DNA of 64,000 bases, from assembly GCA_016711705.1 (NCBI GenBank), contig JADJSK010000002.1:558001-622000 (forward strand). The letters are read 5' to 3'. The position numbers and the translations under genes were made by a program. Positions within the stretch are counted from its first letter, which is position 1, and each line of letters opens with the position of its first letter. The notes beneath the pieces were generated by a model. It searched no databases and was not told the origin of the DNA. It was given only the letters and a program-made list of their open reading frames with translations. This document shows positions 1-8,717 of this stretch, piece after piece. Origin of the DNA: Candidatus Brachybacter algidus (GTDB lineage Bacteria; Bacteroidota; Bacteroidia; Chitinophagales; Saprospiraceae).

Positions 1-18
1 CCTTAAAATTGAATAAAT

Positions 19-585
19 ATGAATAATTTATCAACTGAACTTATACAAAGATCCGGCTCCAAATGCGAGATGTGCGGTGCTGCAGGAACTATATTTCCGT
101 ATGTAGTAGCTCCAAAAACGGGTAATTCGGTGGATGAACAAGTTGCTCTTTGCAAAACTTGTCATTCTCAGATTGAAGATCCAACAACAAGAGATAGTGC
201 ACATTGGCGTATATTGGGAGAAACTATCTGGAGTGATATCACCGCAGTTCAAGTGCTTTCTTACAGGATTCTAAGGGATTTCGGGGATGCAGCTTGGGCA
301 CAGGATATTCTTGGCATGGTCTTTCTGGATGATGAGACTCAAGAATGGGCAGATGCTGACATCGATGGCGGAATCATTCATCGTGACAGCAATGGTGTCG
401 TCCTTAAACAAGGTGACAATGTCATTGTTATTAAGGATCTTGATGTGAAAGGCGCTAATCTTGTTGCCAAACGAGGGCTGACAGTAAGAAGAATTACTTT
501 GGTAAAGGACAATGCAGAACAAATCGAAGGTAGGGTCAATGATCAGCATATCGTACTTCTGACTCAGTTTGTCAAGAAAGTATAG
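19..585 (+). CDS. PhnA/YjdM-family zinc-ribbon protein
   Basis: Protein of 188 residues. The N-terminal part has two Cys pairs, C16-x2-C19 and C45-x2-C48, which look like a zinc ribbon. The C-terminal part (about residues 123-188) is the PhnA domain, recognisable from D-S-N-G at its start, then the G-D-x-V hairpin and a final VLL-x2-FVKK. The family was named from the E. coli phosphonate region, but YjdM is not known to cleave phosphonates and its role is unclear. The C-terminal domain is SH3-like. The middle (residues 50-120) is an alpha-helical section usual for long family members. The gene starts 18 bases into the window and stands alone. A palindromic repeat begins 6 bases after its stop codon. 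Family assignment is firm; function is unknown. Confidence 0.9.
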   Translation: MNNLSTELIQRSGSKCEMCGAAGTIFPYVVAPKTGNSVDEQVALCKTCHSQIEDPTTRDSAHWRILGETIWSDITAVQVLSYRILRDFGDAAWAQDILGMVFLDDETQEWADADIDGGIIHRDSNGVVLKQGDNVIVIKDLDVKGANLVAKRGLTVRRITLVKDNAEQIEGRVNDQHIVLLTQFVKKV

Positions 586-590
586 AACTC

Positions 591-804
591 AAGTTTCGGT
601 AGTTAAGAAACAAAGGTAGATGGCTGATGTTAGATGTTAGATGGAGTTTAGTCAATTGATTCATATTTTTTCTTTAATAGGTTTAATAGAAAAAATATTC
701 ATTTGATTGATGAAGGGCCATCTAAAATCTACCTTCTAACATCTAACATTTTATTAAAATTTAAAATTATTCTTCAAAAAAGAAGATTTGATTACCGAAA
801 CTTA
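591..804. repeat. Palindromic interspersed element, copy 1
   Basis: About 214 bp with imperfect terminal inverted repeats: AAGTTTCGGTAGTTAAG at the left end and, read on the other strand, TAAGTTTCGGTAATCAAA at the right. Inside, GATGTTAGATGTTAGA recurs in inverted form, and ATATTTTTTCT is matched by AGAAAAAATAT around the centre (near 670-695). The whole element could fold into one long hairpin. A second, inverted copy lies at 16027-16290. It carries no plausible gene; the small reading frames inside it are by-products. It starts 6 bp behind the phnA-like stop codon and ends 14 bp from the 3' end of the convergent DUF6434 gene, so it may act as a two-way terminator. That role is inferred. Confidence 0.75.
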
Positions 805-817
805 AGTATAGAATATT

Positions 818-1405
818 TTAAAGGAAGCGGAGATCAGCACGTTTATAAATCTTCGCCTCCTTCAATTGTCGTTTTTCTTTCCAACATATAATAACGTCTT
901 TTAACACTTTATCTGGATTATCAGCAAGGAAGTCATGCACATAAGTGTTAAATTCAAATTGAGGTGCGATCTTTAATTTTGCGTTTTTACCGTTTTTTTG
1001 CTCATGAATATTTCTCCAAGCTGGAATAGCATCCCTTAAAGTCTTGCCGGCATTTTCTTTGAACCAACTCATGAAAGTAATATTGAAGCTGAAGTGGTTG
1101 CCGATTTCTTTGAGGAAAAACCTACGGACGTTTTGAGTATTTTTGTAACTGTCTGTAATAATTGTATCTAAACTTAAAGGTTCGCTATGCCAATCGAATT
1201 TGGAATTTATGGTTTTAGCTTTCTTGATCTCAGGTTGAAGTACTTGACCGGTTTGCAGGTAAAAGTTTATTATTTTGACGATTGTAATTTTACCTCCTGT
1301 AGAGGGCAGTTTTTCCTTTTTGCAAAATTCAATTAACTCCGACCTCAGCCAATAATGCGTGTTAAAGTCTTCAAGTGAAATTTGTTTATTAAGTTGAGGT
1401 CTCAT
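818..1405 (-). CDS. SAP-domain protein with DUF6434 domain
   Basis: Protein of 195 residues, no signal peptide. The N-terminal 55 residues (WLRSELIEFCKKEKL ... GGKI...I..FL-QTG) have the helix-extended loop-helix look of a SAP DNA/RNA-binding motif. The following part, with W72-x5-SLDT-I-TDSY and FFLKEIG-x-HFSFN-I-FM-WFKENAGKT, matches my recollection of DUF6434, which often follows SAP in Bacteroidota and Firmicutes. The C-terminus is a basic helix (FEFNTYVHDFLADNP). The likely role is nucleic-acid binding, but the biological function is not known. It is a single gene, convergent with the PhnA-like gene, with the palindromic element between them. Confidence 0.75.
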   Translation of the reverse strand: MRPQLNKQISLEDFNTHYWLRSELIEFCKKEKLPSTGGKITIVKIINFYLQTGQVLQPEIKKAKTINSKFDWHSEPLSLDTIITDSYKNTQNVRRFFLKEIGNHFSFNITFMSWFKENAGKTLRDAIPAWRNIHEQKNGKNAKLKIAPQFEFNTYVHDFLADNPDKVLKDVIICWKEKRQLKEAKIYKRADLRFL

Positions 1406-1495
1406 GGTTGTAAGGAGTTAACGAGTTTTTATCGCAAAGGTACTTTTTTTCAAAATAATCAGCTTTTTGTATTTAGTCAATGATTCATAAGATTT

Positions 1496-1526
1496 ATTAC
1501 TGATTACTGATTACTGATTACTGATT
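1496..1526. repeat. Tandem ATTACTG repeat
   Basis: Four direct 7-bp units of ATTACTG followed by a partial unit. The same unit recurs at about 49134-49195. The array sits exactly where the homology of the neighbouring broken lipoprotein gene ends, suggesting a slippage or recombination end point. Confidence 0.9.
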
Positions 1527-1808
1527 TGCGCTGCAATCCTTCAGAAACATAGTCAGGCCCATTGTCATAGGGAAAAATTTCATAAATTTTATTTCCTTTA
1601 TTGTCTATGAGAAAAAAGCCATCCAGTGATACCATTTCATAATTAGCCGATGTGTCTTTAAGTATATCTTGGTCATCTGTTATTTTGATAGAATCAGCGG
1701 AGGCGCATTATTATTTGGCTTGGAATCAGAGCCTGATGATTGACATGAATAGGTAAATGAGATGCTTATAATTAAAAAGGCATACATTAATTTATTGATT
1801 TTCTTCAT
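1527..1808 (-). pseudogene. Truncated, frameshifted WG-repeat lipoprotein
   Basis: Reading from an ATG at 1808, the protein begins MKKINKLMYAFLI and reaches a lipobox-type cysteine (TYSC-QSS), then hits a stop after about 42 codons. In the next frame it continues with DGFFLIDNKGNKIYEIF and PYDNGPDYVSEGLQR. That stretch is almost identical to residues 64-94 of the intact lipoprotein at 11787-12278. Homology then stops abruptly at the ATTACTG array. So this is a paralogue with one frameshift (around 1700) and loss of everything after the first WG-type unit. If translated, only a short lipopeptide would be made. Confidence 0.8.
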
Positions 1809-1944
1809 ATCATATAATTATTGAAATAATATGGAAGCTAAGAATCTAAGTTGCCTAGATGTTTTTGTCTGGGTAAAAACTCCTTCCTAATAAATGTGGA
1901 TAAATGCCATTTTAAATAAAGCTAATAAATGAGCACAATCTAAC

Positions 1945-1999
1945 TTGCCGCCGGCTTTAGCCGACGGATCACAAAAGAAAAGTGAATGGACTTTAGTCC
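1945..1999. repeat. Dispersed GGCTTTAGCC / GGACTTTAGTCC element
   Basis: Two short hairpin-forming palindromes 25 bp apart: GGCTTTAGCC at 1953-1962, inside TTGCCGCCGGC...CGACGGATC, and GGACTTTAGTCC at 1988-1999. Related copies lie at 9395-9420 and 12418-12472. Noncoding. No function is known to me; the spread in intergenic DNA suggests a REP-like element. The rest of 1810-2129 shows no gene. Confidence 0.7.
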
Positions 2000-2129
2000 T
2001 AATAATTATTTCTAAACCATGGAATAATGGAATATACTCGAATGAAATTCAATTATAAAGTAAGTCAAGAGTTGTATCAACTGCCAATCTCCTCAATTTA
2101 ATTTAAAAGTGAACTTAATCATTAGTTTT

Positions 2130-3623
2130 TTAATTTATAACGATCAACTTACCTGATTTTATCATTTTACCTTTCTCATCATGAATAGTATATAACACCA
2201 GTCCGGTGTATGAATTATCGAACTGAAGTACATTTTTCCCTGGATTTATATTTTTCTTCAATATTAAGTGACCCGTGAGGTCAAATGCTTGAAATATTGA
2301 CTCTTTAACATAGACGTTTAAATCTACAAAAACCTGTCCTGATGTAGGATTAGGATAGATATTCGCTATATTTCCATTTTCCTCCGGAGATATGAAGGTG
2401 CTAAGGGTTTCCGTTGAAATATTAGTTTTACATAGTGGATCTATACATCCGTCAGGAAGTATTTTAACAAGCCAACCTTGTTCAGCTTCAGGGCCAGGTG
2501 TGTGATGAAAAAAGTTGCCACAACCAATGATGTTGCCTCCAGGTAACATATCACAACTATTTATTCTTCTATAATATGCAGTAGAATCCTGTATGGGTGT
2601 ATTTTTATATTTATGCCTCCACATAACTTCACCGTCTTGTTTTATACGAATGGCCATTCCTTCTCCAAGTAATTTACCAACAATTGTGAAGCTTCCATCT
2701 CTATTCCTTTCCATATCATATAAAAAACTATTATTGAACATTCCTTCAGCAAATCTCTTTTCCCATATGACTTTCCCTACACTATCTATTCGAGTTATTC
2801 TGGTTTCTGTAGTGTAAATATCAGGTGCGTTTGGAAAATCATGAGAAACATAAATATAACCCCCATCTCCTATAGTATCTAAACTGTAACATGCACCTTC
2901 ATTTATTTTTTCTGATTTCACTTCCTTAATAATATTTCCTGAGGTATCTATGGTCAAAATAGAAAGTCCGGAACCTATAATTCTTTTTTTAGAAAGAGTC
3001 AAAGTTATCTCGTTACTTTTATACTTTTTAATTTGATGAAGTATTGCTGTCGAGTCAGAATATATATTGTTCCAAACTAAATTCCCCAAATTGTCAGTTT
3101 TTAACAATCCAACAAATGCGTCATTTTCTGGTGTACTTACAATGCTAGCTGAATAATAATGATTAAGTATTTCAATAGATTCAATGCTCAAAGTTGTCGA
3201 ATTGCCTATATTGTATATTTTAGAAAATTCGATATTAAAGTTTTTATCCAACTTGTATAATACTTCATGGCTCCAGACATCAAATGCAGAAATGAAAATT
3301 AAGTAGCCGCCATCTGAAGTTGTAGAAATTTTCGCAAATTCATAAGGTATCACGGATTCCTTGTCGTCCGGGTGGTATAATATTTTTATCCGGGCTAGAT
3401 TGCCTAGCGTGTCGAAACGTGCGATAAAAGCATTCTGATTCCACCTTATAGTATCATCATTTATTTGACCAAATACCGTCAAGGAATCATTCTCATATAG
3501 AACATCCTGAAATCGAGTAAATCTATCAGTACTTGAAAATGGGTAATATTGCCTTAGGTATGTTTCTTGTGCTCTTAGAGATATAGCAAATATTATAAAA
3601 TAAAATAAAATATATAATTTCAT
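2130..3623 (-). CDS. T9SS-exported repeat protein, tandem copy A (intact)
   Basis: About 497 residues from the ATG at 3623 (MKLYILFYFIIF), which opens a typical signal peptide ending near LRAQ. An upstream in-frame ATG at 3662 exists but would bury the signal peptide. The body has recurrent TSDGGYL, IGDGGYIYV, RDGSFTIVGK and LPGGNIIGCG motifs, one per about 50-60 residues, suggesting a beta-propeller. The last 75 residues form a T9SS type A sorting domain: IYPNPTSGQVFVDL, then LTGHLILKK and KMIKSGKLIVIN. The protein is probably secreted or attached to the surface. A second copy lies just upstream at 3892-5385; identity between the copies is near total except for a central block (about 2445-2845). 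Ligand or enzymatic activity cannot be told. Confidence 0.85.
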   Translation of the reverse strand: MKLYILFYFIIFAISLRAQETYLRQYYPFSSTDRFTRFQDVLYENDSLTVFGQINDDTIRWNQNAFIARFDTLGNLARIKILYHPDDKESVIPYEFAKISTTSDGGYLIFISAFDVWSHEVLYKLDKNFNIEFSKIYNIGNSTTLSIESIEILNHYYSASIVSTPENDAFVGLLKTDNLGNLVWNNIYSDSTAILHQIKKYKSNEITLTLSKKRIIGSGLSILTIDTSGNIIKEVKSEKINEGACYSLDTIGDGGYIYVSHDFPNAPDIYTTETRITRIDSVGKVIWEKRFAEGMFNNSFLYDMERNRDGSFTIVGKLLGEGMAIRIKQDGEVMWRHKYKNTPIQDSTAYYRRINSCDMLPGGNIIGCGNFFHHTPGPEAEQGWLVKILPDGCIDPLCKTNISTETLSTFISPEENGNIANIYPNPTSGQVFVDLNVYVKESIFQAFDLTGHLILKKNINPGKNVLQFDNSYTGLVLYTIHDEKGKMIKSGKLIVIN

Positions 3624-3856
3624 GATAGCAGAATTAAAGGATAGAATAATGTAACTATTCACCTGAATTAAAACATTGGTTATTAATCATTTATATTATT
3701 TACACAAAATATATTATATTAATGTGTATATGTATAGTGCTCATATTCAAGAGGCAATTTATTCGTGCAAGAATAGTCCAACATAATTAATTTTATATAT
3801 ATTTAATAATCAACATATTACATGGAACAATTGAGATGAATAGTTACAGAATAATA

Positions 3857-3887
3857 AATAGGCTCGGGCAATAAACCCGAGCCTATT
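3857..3887 (-). terminator. Hairpin behind T9SS copy B
   Basis: Perfect inverted repeat, arms AATAGGCTCGGG and CCCGAGCCTATT with a 7-base loop, 5 bases after the stop codon of copy B. It lacks a long T tract. An almost identical hairpin lies at 5414-5444 after the next T9SS gene, differing only in the loop. Likely a terminator or a 3'-end stabilising stem. The 230 bases between it and copy A are AT-rich with no gene. Confidence 0.75.
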
Positions 3888-3891
3888 AGAC

Positions 3892-4304
3892 TTATTTGAT
3901 AATAATGAGTTTACCTGATTTTATCATTTTACCTTTCTCATCATGAATAGTATATAACACCAGTCCGGTGTATGAATTATCGAACTGAAGTACATTTTTC
4001 CCTGGATTTATATTTTTCTTCAATATTAAGTGACCCGTGAGGTCAAATGCTTGAAATATTGACTCTTTAACATAGACGTTTAAATCTACAAAACCTGTCC
4101 TGATGTAGGATTAGGATAGATATTCGCTATATTTCCATTTTCCTCCGGAGATATGAAGGTGCTAAGGGTTTCCGTTGAAATATTAGTTTTACATAGTGCA
4201 TCTATACAGCCGTCAGGAAGTATTTTAACTAGCCAACCTTGTTCAGCACCTGGCCCTGGAGTATGATTAAAAAAAACTACCGCAGCCAATGATGTTACCT
4301 CCAA
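3892..4304 (-). pseudogene. C-terminal part of T9SS copy B, out of frame
   Basis: This stretch continues the protein coded at 4267-5385 but in other frames. It starts around FFNHTPGPGAEQGWLVKILP, shifts again near 4090 within ANIYPNPTSGQV, and ends ...KSGKLIIIK at 3892. Compared with copy A, one A is missing from a run of five at about 4090, and the A-run at about 4268-4275 differs in length. With both shifts the sorting tail is lost from the main frame, so copy B as written would not be exported by T9SS. Both lesions lie in A-runs, so sequence error is possible. Confidence 0.75.
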
Positions 4305-5385
4305 GTAACATTGCTGAAGCTTTTAACACTTGAAAATAACCTGTAGAACCTTGAATTGAATTATTAACATATTTATGCCTCCATTGGATTTCACCATCTT
4401 GATTTATTCTAATTGCCAGCCCTTTCCCATATAATTCTCCTATAATTGTAAAACTGCCATCATTATTTTTCTCCATATCATATAGTAAACTATTATTTTT
4501 TTCACCTTCTGCAAATCTCCTTTCCCAAACTACTTTACCGACACTATCTATTCGAGTTATTCTAGTTTCCGTAGTGTATATATCAGGAGGATTTGGAAAA
4601 TCATGAGAAACATAAATATAACCCCCATCTCCTATAGTGTCTAAACTGTAACATGCACCTTCATTTATTTTTTCTGATTTCACTTCTTTAATAATATTTC
4701 CTGAGGTATCTATGGTCAAAATAGAAAGTCCGGAACCTATAATTCTTTTTTTAGAAAGAGTCAAAGTTATCTCGTTACTTTTATACTTTTTAATTTGATG
4801 AAGTATTGCTGTCGAGTCAGAATATATATTGTTCCAAACTAAATTCCCCAAATTGTCAGTTTTTAACAATCCAACAAATGCGTCATTTTCTGGTGTACTT
4901 ACAATGCTAGCTGAATAATAATGATTAAGTATTTCAATAGATTCAATGCTCAAAGTTGTCGAATTGCCTATATTGTATATTTTAGAAAATTCGATATTAA
5001 AGTTTTTATCCAACTTGTATAATACTTCATGGCTCCAGACATCAAATGCAGAAATGAAAATTAAGTAGCCGCCATCTGAAGTTGTAGAAATTTTCGCAAA
5101 TTCATAAGGTATCACGGATTCCTTGTCGTCCGGGTGGTATAATATTTTTATCCGGGCTAGATTGCCTAGCGTGTCGAAACGTGCGATAAAAGCATTCTGA
5201 TTCCACCTTATAGTATCATCATTTATTTGACCAAATACCGTCAAGGAATCATTCTCATATAGAACATCCTGAAATCGAGTAAATCTATCAGTACTTGAAA
5301 AAGGGTAATATTGACTTAGGTATGTCTCTTGTGCTCTTAGAGATATAGCAAATATTGTAAAATAAAATAAAATATATAATTTCAT
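4267..5385 (-). CDS. T9SS repeat protein, tandem copy B, N-terminal and central part
   Basis: Starts at ATG 5385 with the same signal peptide as copy A (MKLYILFYFTIF). The first roughly 260 residues are nearly identical to copy A. The following block, about 4200-4600 on the DNA, differs at many positions: IGELYGKGLAIRINQDGEI here against VGKLLGEGMAIRIKQDGEV in copy A. The frame ends early after GNIIGCGSFF because of a shift at about 4270. The gene lies between two copies of the same hairpin, so its 3' end probably duplicated with its terminator. Confidence 0.75.
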   Translation of the reverse strand: MKLYILFYFTIFAISLRAQETYLSQYYPFSSTDRFTRFQDVLYENDSLTVFGQINDDTIRWNQNAFIARFDTLGNLARIKILYHPDDKESVIPYEFAKISTTSDGGYLIFISAFDVWSHEVLYKLDKNFNIEFSKIYNIGNSTTLSIESIEILNHYYSASIVSTPENDAFVGLLKTDNLGNLVWNNIYSDSTAILHQIKKYKSNEITLTLSKKRIIGSGLSILTIDTSGNIIKEVKSEKINEGACYSLDTIGDGGYIYVSHDFPNPPDIYTTETRITRIDSVGKVVWERRFAEGEKNNSLLYDMEKNNDGSFTIIGELYGKGLAIRINQDGEIQWRHKYVNNSIQGSTGYFQVLKASAMLLGGNIIGCGSFF

Positions 5386-5413
5386 GATAGTAGAATTAAA
5401 GGATAAAATAATA

Positions 5414-5444
5414 AATAGGCTCGGGCGATACACCCGAGCCTATT
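5414..5444 (-). terminator. Hairpin behind beta-helix T9SS gene
   Basis: Same 12-bp arms (AATAGGCTCGGG / CCCGAGCCTATT) as the hairpin at 3857-3887, loop CGATACA. It begins 4 bases after the stop codon of the gene ending at 5449 and lies 28 bases upstream of the copy B start, so it should separate the two transcripts. Confidence 0.75.
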
Positions 5445-5448
5445 TGGC

Positions 5449-8241
5449 TTACTTGATTGTAATGAGTTTGCCTGATTTTATCATTTTACCTTGCTCATTA
5501 AATATATTATAAATAACGATTCCGGTATTTGATTTGTCTATATTTATTAAGTTTTTTCCAATATTTAATTTCTGTCGTAGTAATTGATTGCCAAACATAT
5601 CATAAATCCAAATTGTTGAATGCTCATTTTCTTTTTCAACTATCAGGGTTACAACCCCTGATGTCGGATTTGGATAAAGCTTTATATCCTTATAATTATT
5701 TTCAACTTTAGATTTCCGTGGTAAGATCGTATCACCGACGAAGAAATATGGTAAATCATAGAATTCTCCTTTTATTCCTAGTATTGTTCTTGCAACCCCA
5801 CTCGTGAGTGGTCCATGAAATATAAGACTTCGTAAACCATTAATATTTATTGAAGAAATAGAATCCGGATTGTTATATTCTGGAAGGTCATAAATATCTT
5901 TTAACTCTAAAATATCATCCTCCTCTTCAGTGGTTAAGTCATATCCAATTAATATATCATCAAGTTTGTCTTTTGCATCTGTAATCAGACCCGCATCTGC
6001 TAAACGCTCAGCAATCATCAGATCCGCTCCCAAAAGGTCAATTCTATCCAACCAATGAATTATCGTATCCAATGGAGCCTGATTGGAGTCAAGGACTTCA
6101 ATTAAATCTGCACCTGATGTTTGCAACACAAAACTGTAATATGCTGCATTTTTTTGCAAGCTATCAATTATTAAAGAATCTGTTTCTGATTCAAGTGCAA
6201 TTCCAATTAGATCGAGTTCATATTTTGCTGTGTTTATTTCGTTAGAAAGTTCAGAATATGATTTATTAAAAAAAGAGGAAGTTGGACATGCCTTTGTCTG
6301 ATTAATTTCAATTTTTTCGACACCAACAGGAGTGAAAAAATAAGGCTCATATCTTGTTCCAGATTCAGTTTTAAAATAATACTTTATTGGCTTATCAACG
6401 TTTTTATTGTCAAAATCATGTCGATTCATATCAAAACCTGAATAGCTAAATATATTTTGAGCACCATAATGATATGGTGTAGTTACTAACAATCCAGGAT
6501 TAGATTGAATCGGATTCATTCCATACAAACCATTATTGGGGTATTTAATATAAAAATCATAGTCTGTTATATCGGCGAATTCATTACAAGTATAAGTTAA
6601 TCCGGATACATATTTTTCAATAAGTTCTCCATTTTTGCCATAGGTTTCTGTACCCATGTCAAGTCCGGTAAAAGTGTTTTCATTGATCCTATTGTAATAA
6701 GACCCTGTATATCCTGCTAAAACTCCAATCGAATATCTTGAATATTCATTACTTCGGACAAAAGCATTCTGCTCTATCGTTTGGCCTAATATGGAAGAAT
6801 ATAAGTAAATTCCTACTTGAGGAGCCGGACTTTGTGTCGGAATATCATCATCCATTTCAAATCTGTTATCATTAATAAAAACACTTGCTCTACCTAAATT
6901 AACGATGCCGTTCAGACATGAAGTAAAGGTCGACCCAATTATAGAAGCATTATATGTTTTAGAACCATTGATACCAAAATATACACCATAATTTAAACCA
7001 GTAAATGAGCAACCCTTTACCTCCATACCACTAGCTATGGAAAAAATGCCTGCACCATAATTTGTACTGCCGTTGACAGTCTTATTTGATTTCAATAATA
7101 CACTATTTTCAAAACTACAATTCTCAAATGATACACCTCTTCCATAAACTAACCTGACATCATAAACCATATTTTCGCTAAGTTTATAGTCCCCATCTGT
7201 TTCAAAATTACATAATTCGAATGAAGAGATATCATTAAATGCTTTATAATTTGCAACAACTACACCAATCCTATTATTATGAAAAGTAGACCCGTAACAA
7301 TTAATGATTCCACCTGCTCTGGCAGCAGTGGCGCCTGCATAAATACCAACTCCAGCATTTTCAATGATTGAAGTTATACTTGCATCAACAACGCCATGAG
7401 TAGTAGGATTTTGAACTGAATTTGGCAAACCATCTACTTCTATTCCTTTCCACCCTTCATCAGTTAATGAAGTCAACTTCCCATCTAACTCTAATTTTGC
7501 CCCCGCTTCTACTAATAGTCTTGCTCCAGGGCAAAATTTAACAACCGTTCCAGACTCGATCGTTAATGTTGCGCCATCCTCCACTGTCACGTTTTTAACC
7601 ACTCCACCATTAGGCACCGACATTGCATCCCAAGTGGTATTAGAACTGATTATAATGTCAGCGCTAGCTCCTCCTACGACATTAAATGTCCCTGCAAAAG
7701 GATCATTTACGAAATCATCAGGATCAGCAGGACCTTGTAGTGTCCAATATTCACTCGCATTGAAATATGATTCGAGAAAATACTCATATGTATGTGTACC
7801 AGCCTCGAGATCATCCAAACAAAATTCTGTATCTTCGTATATATTCTTCTCAAATTGTTTATTTCCATCAACATATAATATCATCTTGTTGTTATATTCC
7901 CCACCATCAGCTTTTCCTGAAGGGAATAAATGACATGATTCGTCAAAGTCAAACCTAAAGCAAACAATATTATTTGCACAATTATAATCGACAGAGATAT
8001 TGACAGGTTTACATATTGAAAGTTCATCGATCACAGTCAAATTGTCTGAAGAGCTTGCTGGATCTGTTCTTTCAACGATTTCTTCTATAGCAGGTGAAGA
8101 ACCTGAATTATACATAAATACTAAGTATTTAAATTCGTCTAAACTTTCTTCATATAAATGATCCTTCCCGTTTCGGCCTAAAAACATTTCGTAATTATTA
8201 CAAAGGTGGAAGTAATCTTCTTTGTAGATTCCCCAATCCAA
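5449..8241 (-). CDS. T9SS-exported right-handed beta-helix protein (main part)
   Basis: 930 residues without a signal peptide in this frame; the true N-terminus is in the overlapping frame at 8178-8717. Residues about 190-260 carry VVKNVTVEDGATLTIESG and ARLLVEAGAKLELDGKL, the usual entry to a parallel beta-helix. Helix turns follow to about residue 600 (GIYAGATAARAGGIINCYGS, CSFENS, SIIGSTFTSCLNGIV). A helical linker follows (residues about 670-800). The end is a T9SS sorting domain (IKLYPNPTSGVVTL ... KMIKSGKLITIK). Such proteins are often polysaccharide-binding, polysaccharide-cleaving or adhesive; no catalytic site can be named. Its sorting tail is related to those of copies A and B next door. 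Confidence 0.85.
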   Translation of the reverse strand: MDWGIYKEDYFHLCNNYEMFLGRNGKDHLYEESLDEFKYLVFMYNSGSSPAIEEIVERTDPASSSDNLTVIDELSICKPVNISVDYNCANNIVCFRFDFDESCHLFPSGKADGGEYNNKMILYVDGNKQFEKNIYEDTEFCLDDLEAGTHTYEYFLESYFNASEYWTLQGPADPDDFVNDPFAGTFNVVGGASADIIISSNTTWDAMSVPNGGVVKNVTVEDGATLTIESGTVVKFCPGARLLVEAGAKLELDGKLTSLTDEGWKGIEVDGLPNSVQNPTTHGVVDASITSIIENAGVGIYAGATAARAGGIINCYGSTFHNNRIGVVVANYKAFNDISSFELCNFETDGDYKLSENMVYDVRLVYGRGVSFENCSFENSVLLKSNKTVNGSTNYGAGIFSIASGMEVKGCSFTGLNYGVYFGINGSKTYNASIIGSTFTSCLNGIVNLGRASVFINDNRFEMDDDIPTQSPAPQVGIYLYSSILGQTIEQNAFVRSNEYSRYSIGVLAGYTGSYYNRINENTFTGLDMGTETYGKNGELIEKYVSGLTYTCNEFADITDYDFYIKYPNNGLYGMNPIQSNPGLLVTTPYHYGAQNIFSYSGFDMNRHDFDNKNVDKPIKYYFKTESGTRYEPYFFTPVGVEKIEINQTKACPTSSFFNKSYSELSNEINTAKYELDLIGIALESETDSLIIDSLQKNAAYYSFVLQTSGADLIEVLDSNQAPLDTIIHWLDRIDLLGADLMIAERLADAGLITDAKDKLDDILIGYDLTTEEEDDILELKDIYDLPEYNNPDSISSININGLRSLIFHGPLTSGVARTILGIKGEFYDLPYFFVGDTILPRKSKVENNYKDIKLYPNPTSGVVTLIVEKENEHSTIWIYDMFGNQLLRQKLNIGKNLINIDKSNTGIVIYNIFNEQGKMIKSGKLITIK

Positions 8242-8717
8242 GAAGTTGGATTTAAATCTTCAAAAGCAGTTTCGCTTCCGCTTATTTGAAGGAATAATGG
8301 TACTGCATTTATGTGTATCTGTTTATAAAACCCATTAAATTTAATCACATATTCTTCTTCCTTAATTTCAGTGCCATAAAATGGATTTCTAGTAGCTACG
8401 GCCGACCCAAATTGAATTGGTTGATGAATATCCAGAGTGTTTCGATAAAATTTCAAACCATAATCGCCTTGACAAACTCCAGATCGATTACCTGTGCAAT
8501 CATAGTCATAAACAAAACGATATCCAGTGAAATTTGAATTGTGAGGTAAATAATTCCACCAGCCAACTATGCAACCCAATCCTTCATCACAATCATCACA
8601 GGCTTCTGAAGAAAATGATTCCTCGAACCCAGGATTAAGAAATTCTTGGCCATAACTTTGTAGATAAAATGTTAAGTTTAGAGTGAAAATAATCATTAAA
8701 GTTAAAATGAATGACAT
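8178..8717 (-). CDS. N-terminal part of the beta-helix protein, frameshifted
   Basis: Begins with a signal peptide (MSFILTLMIIFTLNLTFYLQSYGQ), then EFLNPGFEE and a Cys-rich stretch (CDDCDEGLGCIVGWWN) typical of a carbohydrate-binding-like module found at the start of Bacteroidota exported proteins. The sense reading leaves this frame near 8230: ...AFEDLNPTSWIG here continues as WGIYKEDYFHLCNNYEMFL in the frame of the 930-residue part. Joined, the gene spans 5449-8717 and codes for about 1089 residues. A single one-base indel near 8230 explains the break; sequence error or a recent mutation are equally possible. Confidence 0.8.
   Translation of the reverse strand: MSFILTLMIIFTLNLTFYLQSYGQEFLNPGFEESFSSEACDDCDEGLGCIVGWWNYLPHNSNFTGYRFVYDYDCTGNRSGVCQGDYGLKFYRNTLDIHQPIQFGSAVATRNPFYGTEIKEEEYVIKFNGFYKQIHINAVPLFLQISGSETAFEDLNPTSWIGESTKKITSTFVIITKCF

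Noticed and set aside
703..891. 62-codon plus-strand frame
   Set aside because: Lies inside the palindromic element and runs into the opposite-strand DUF6434 gene.
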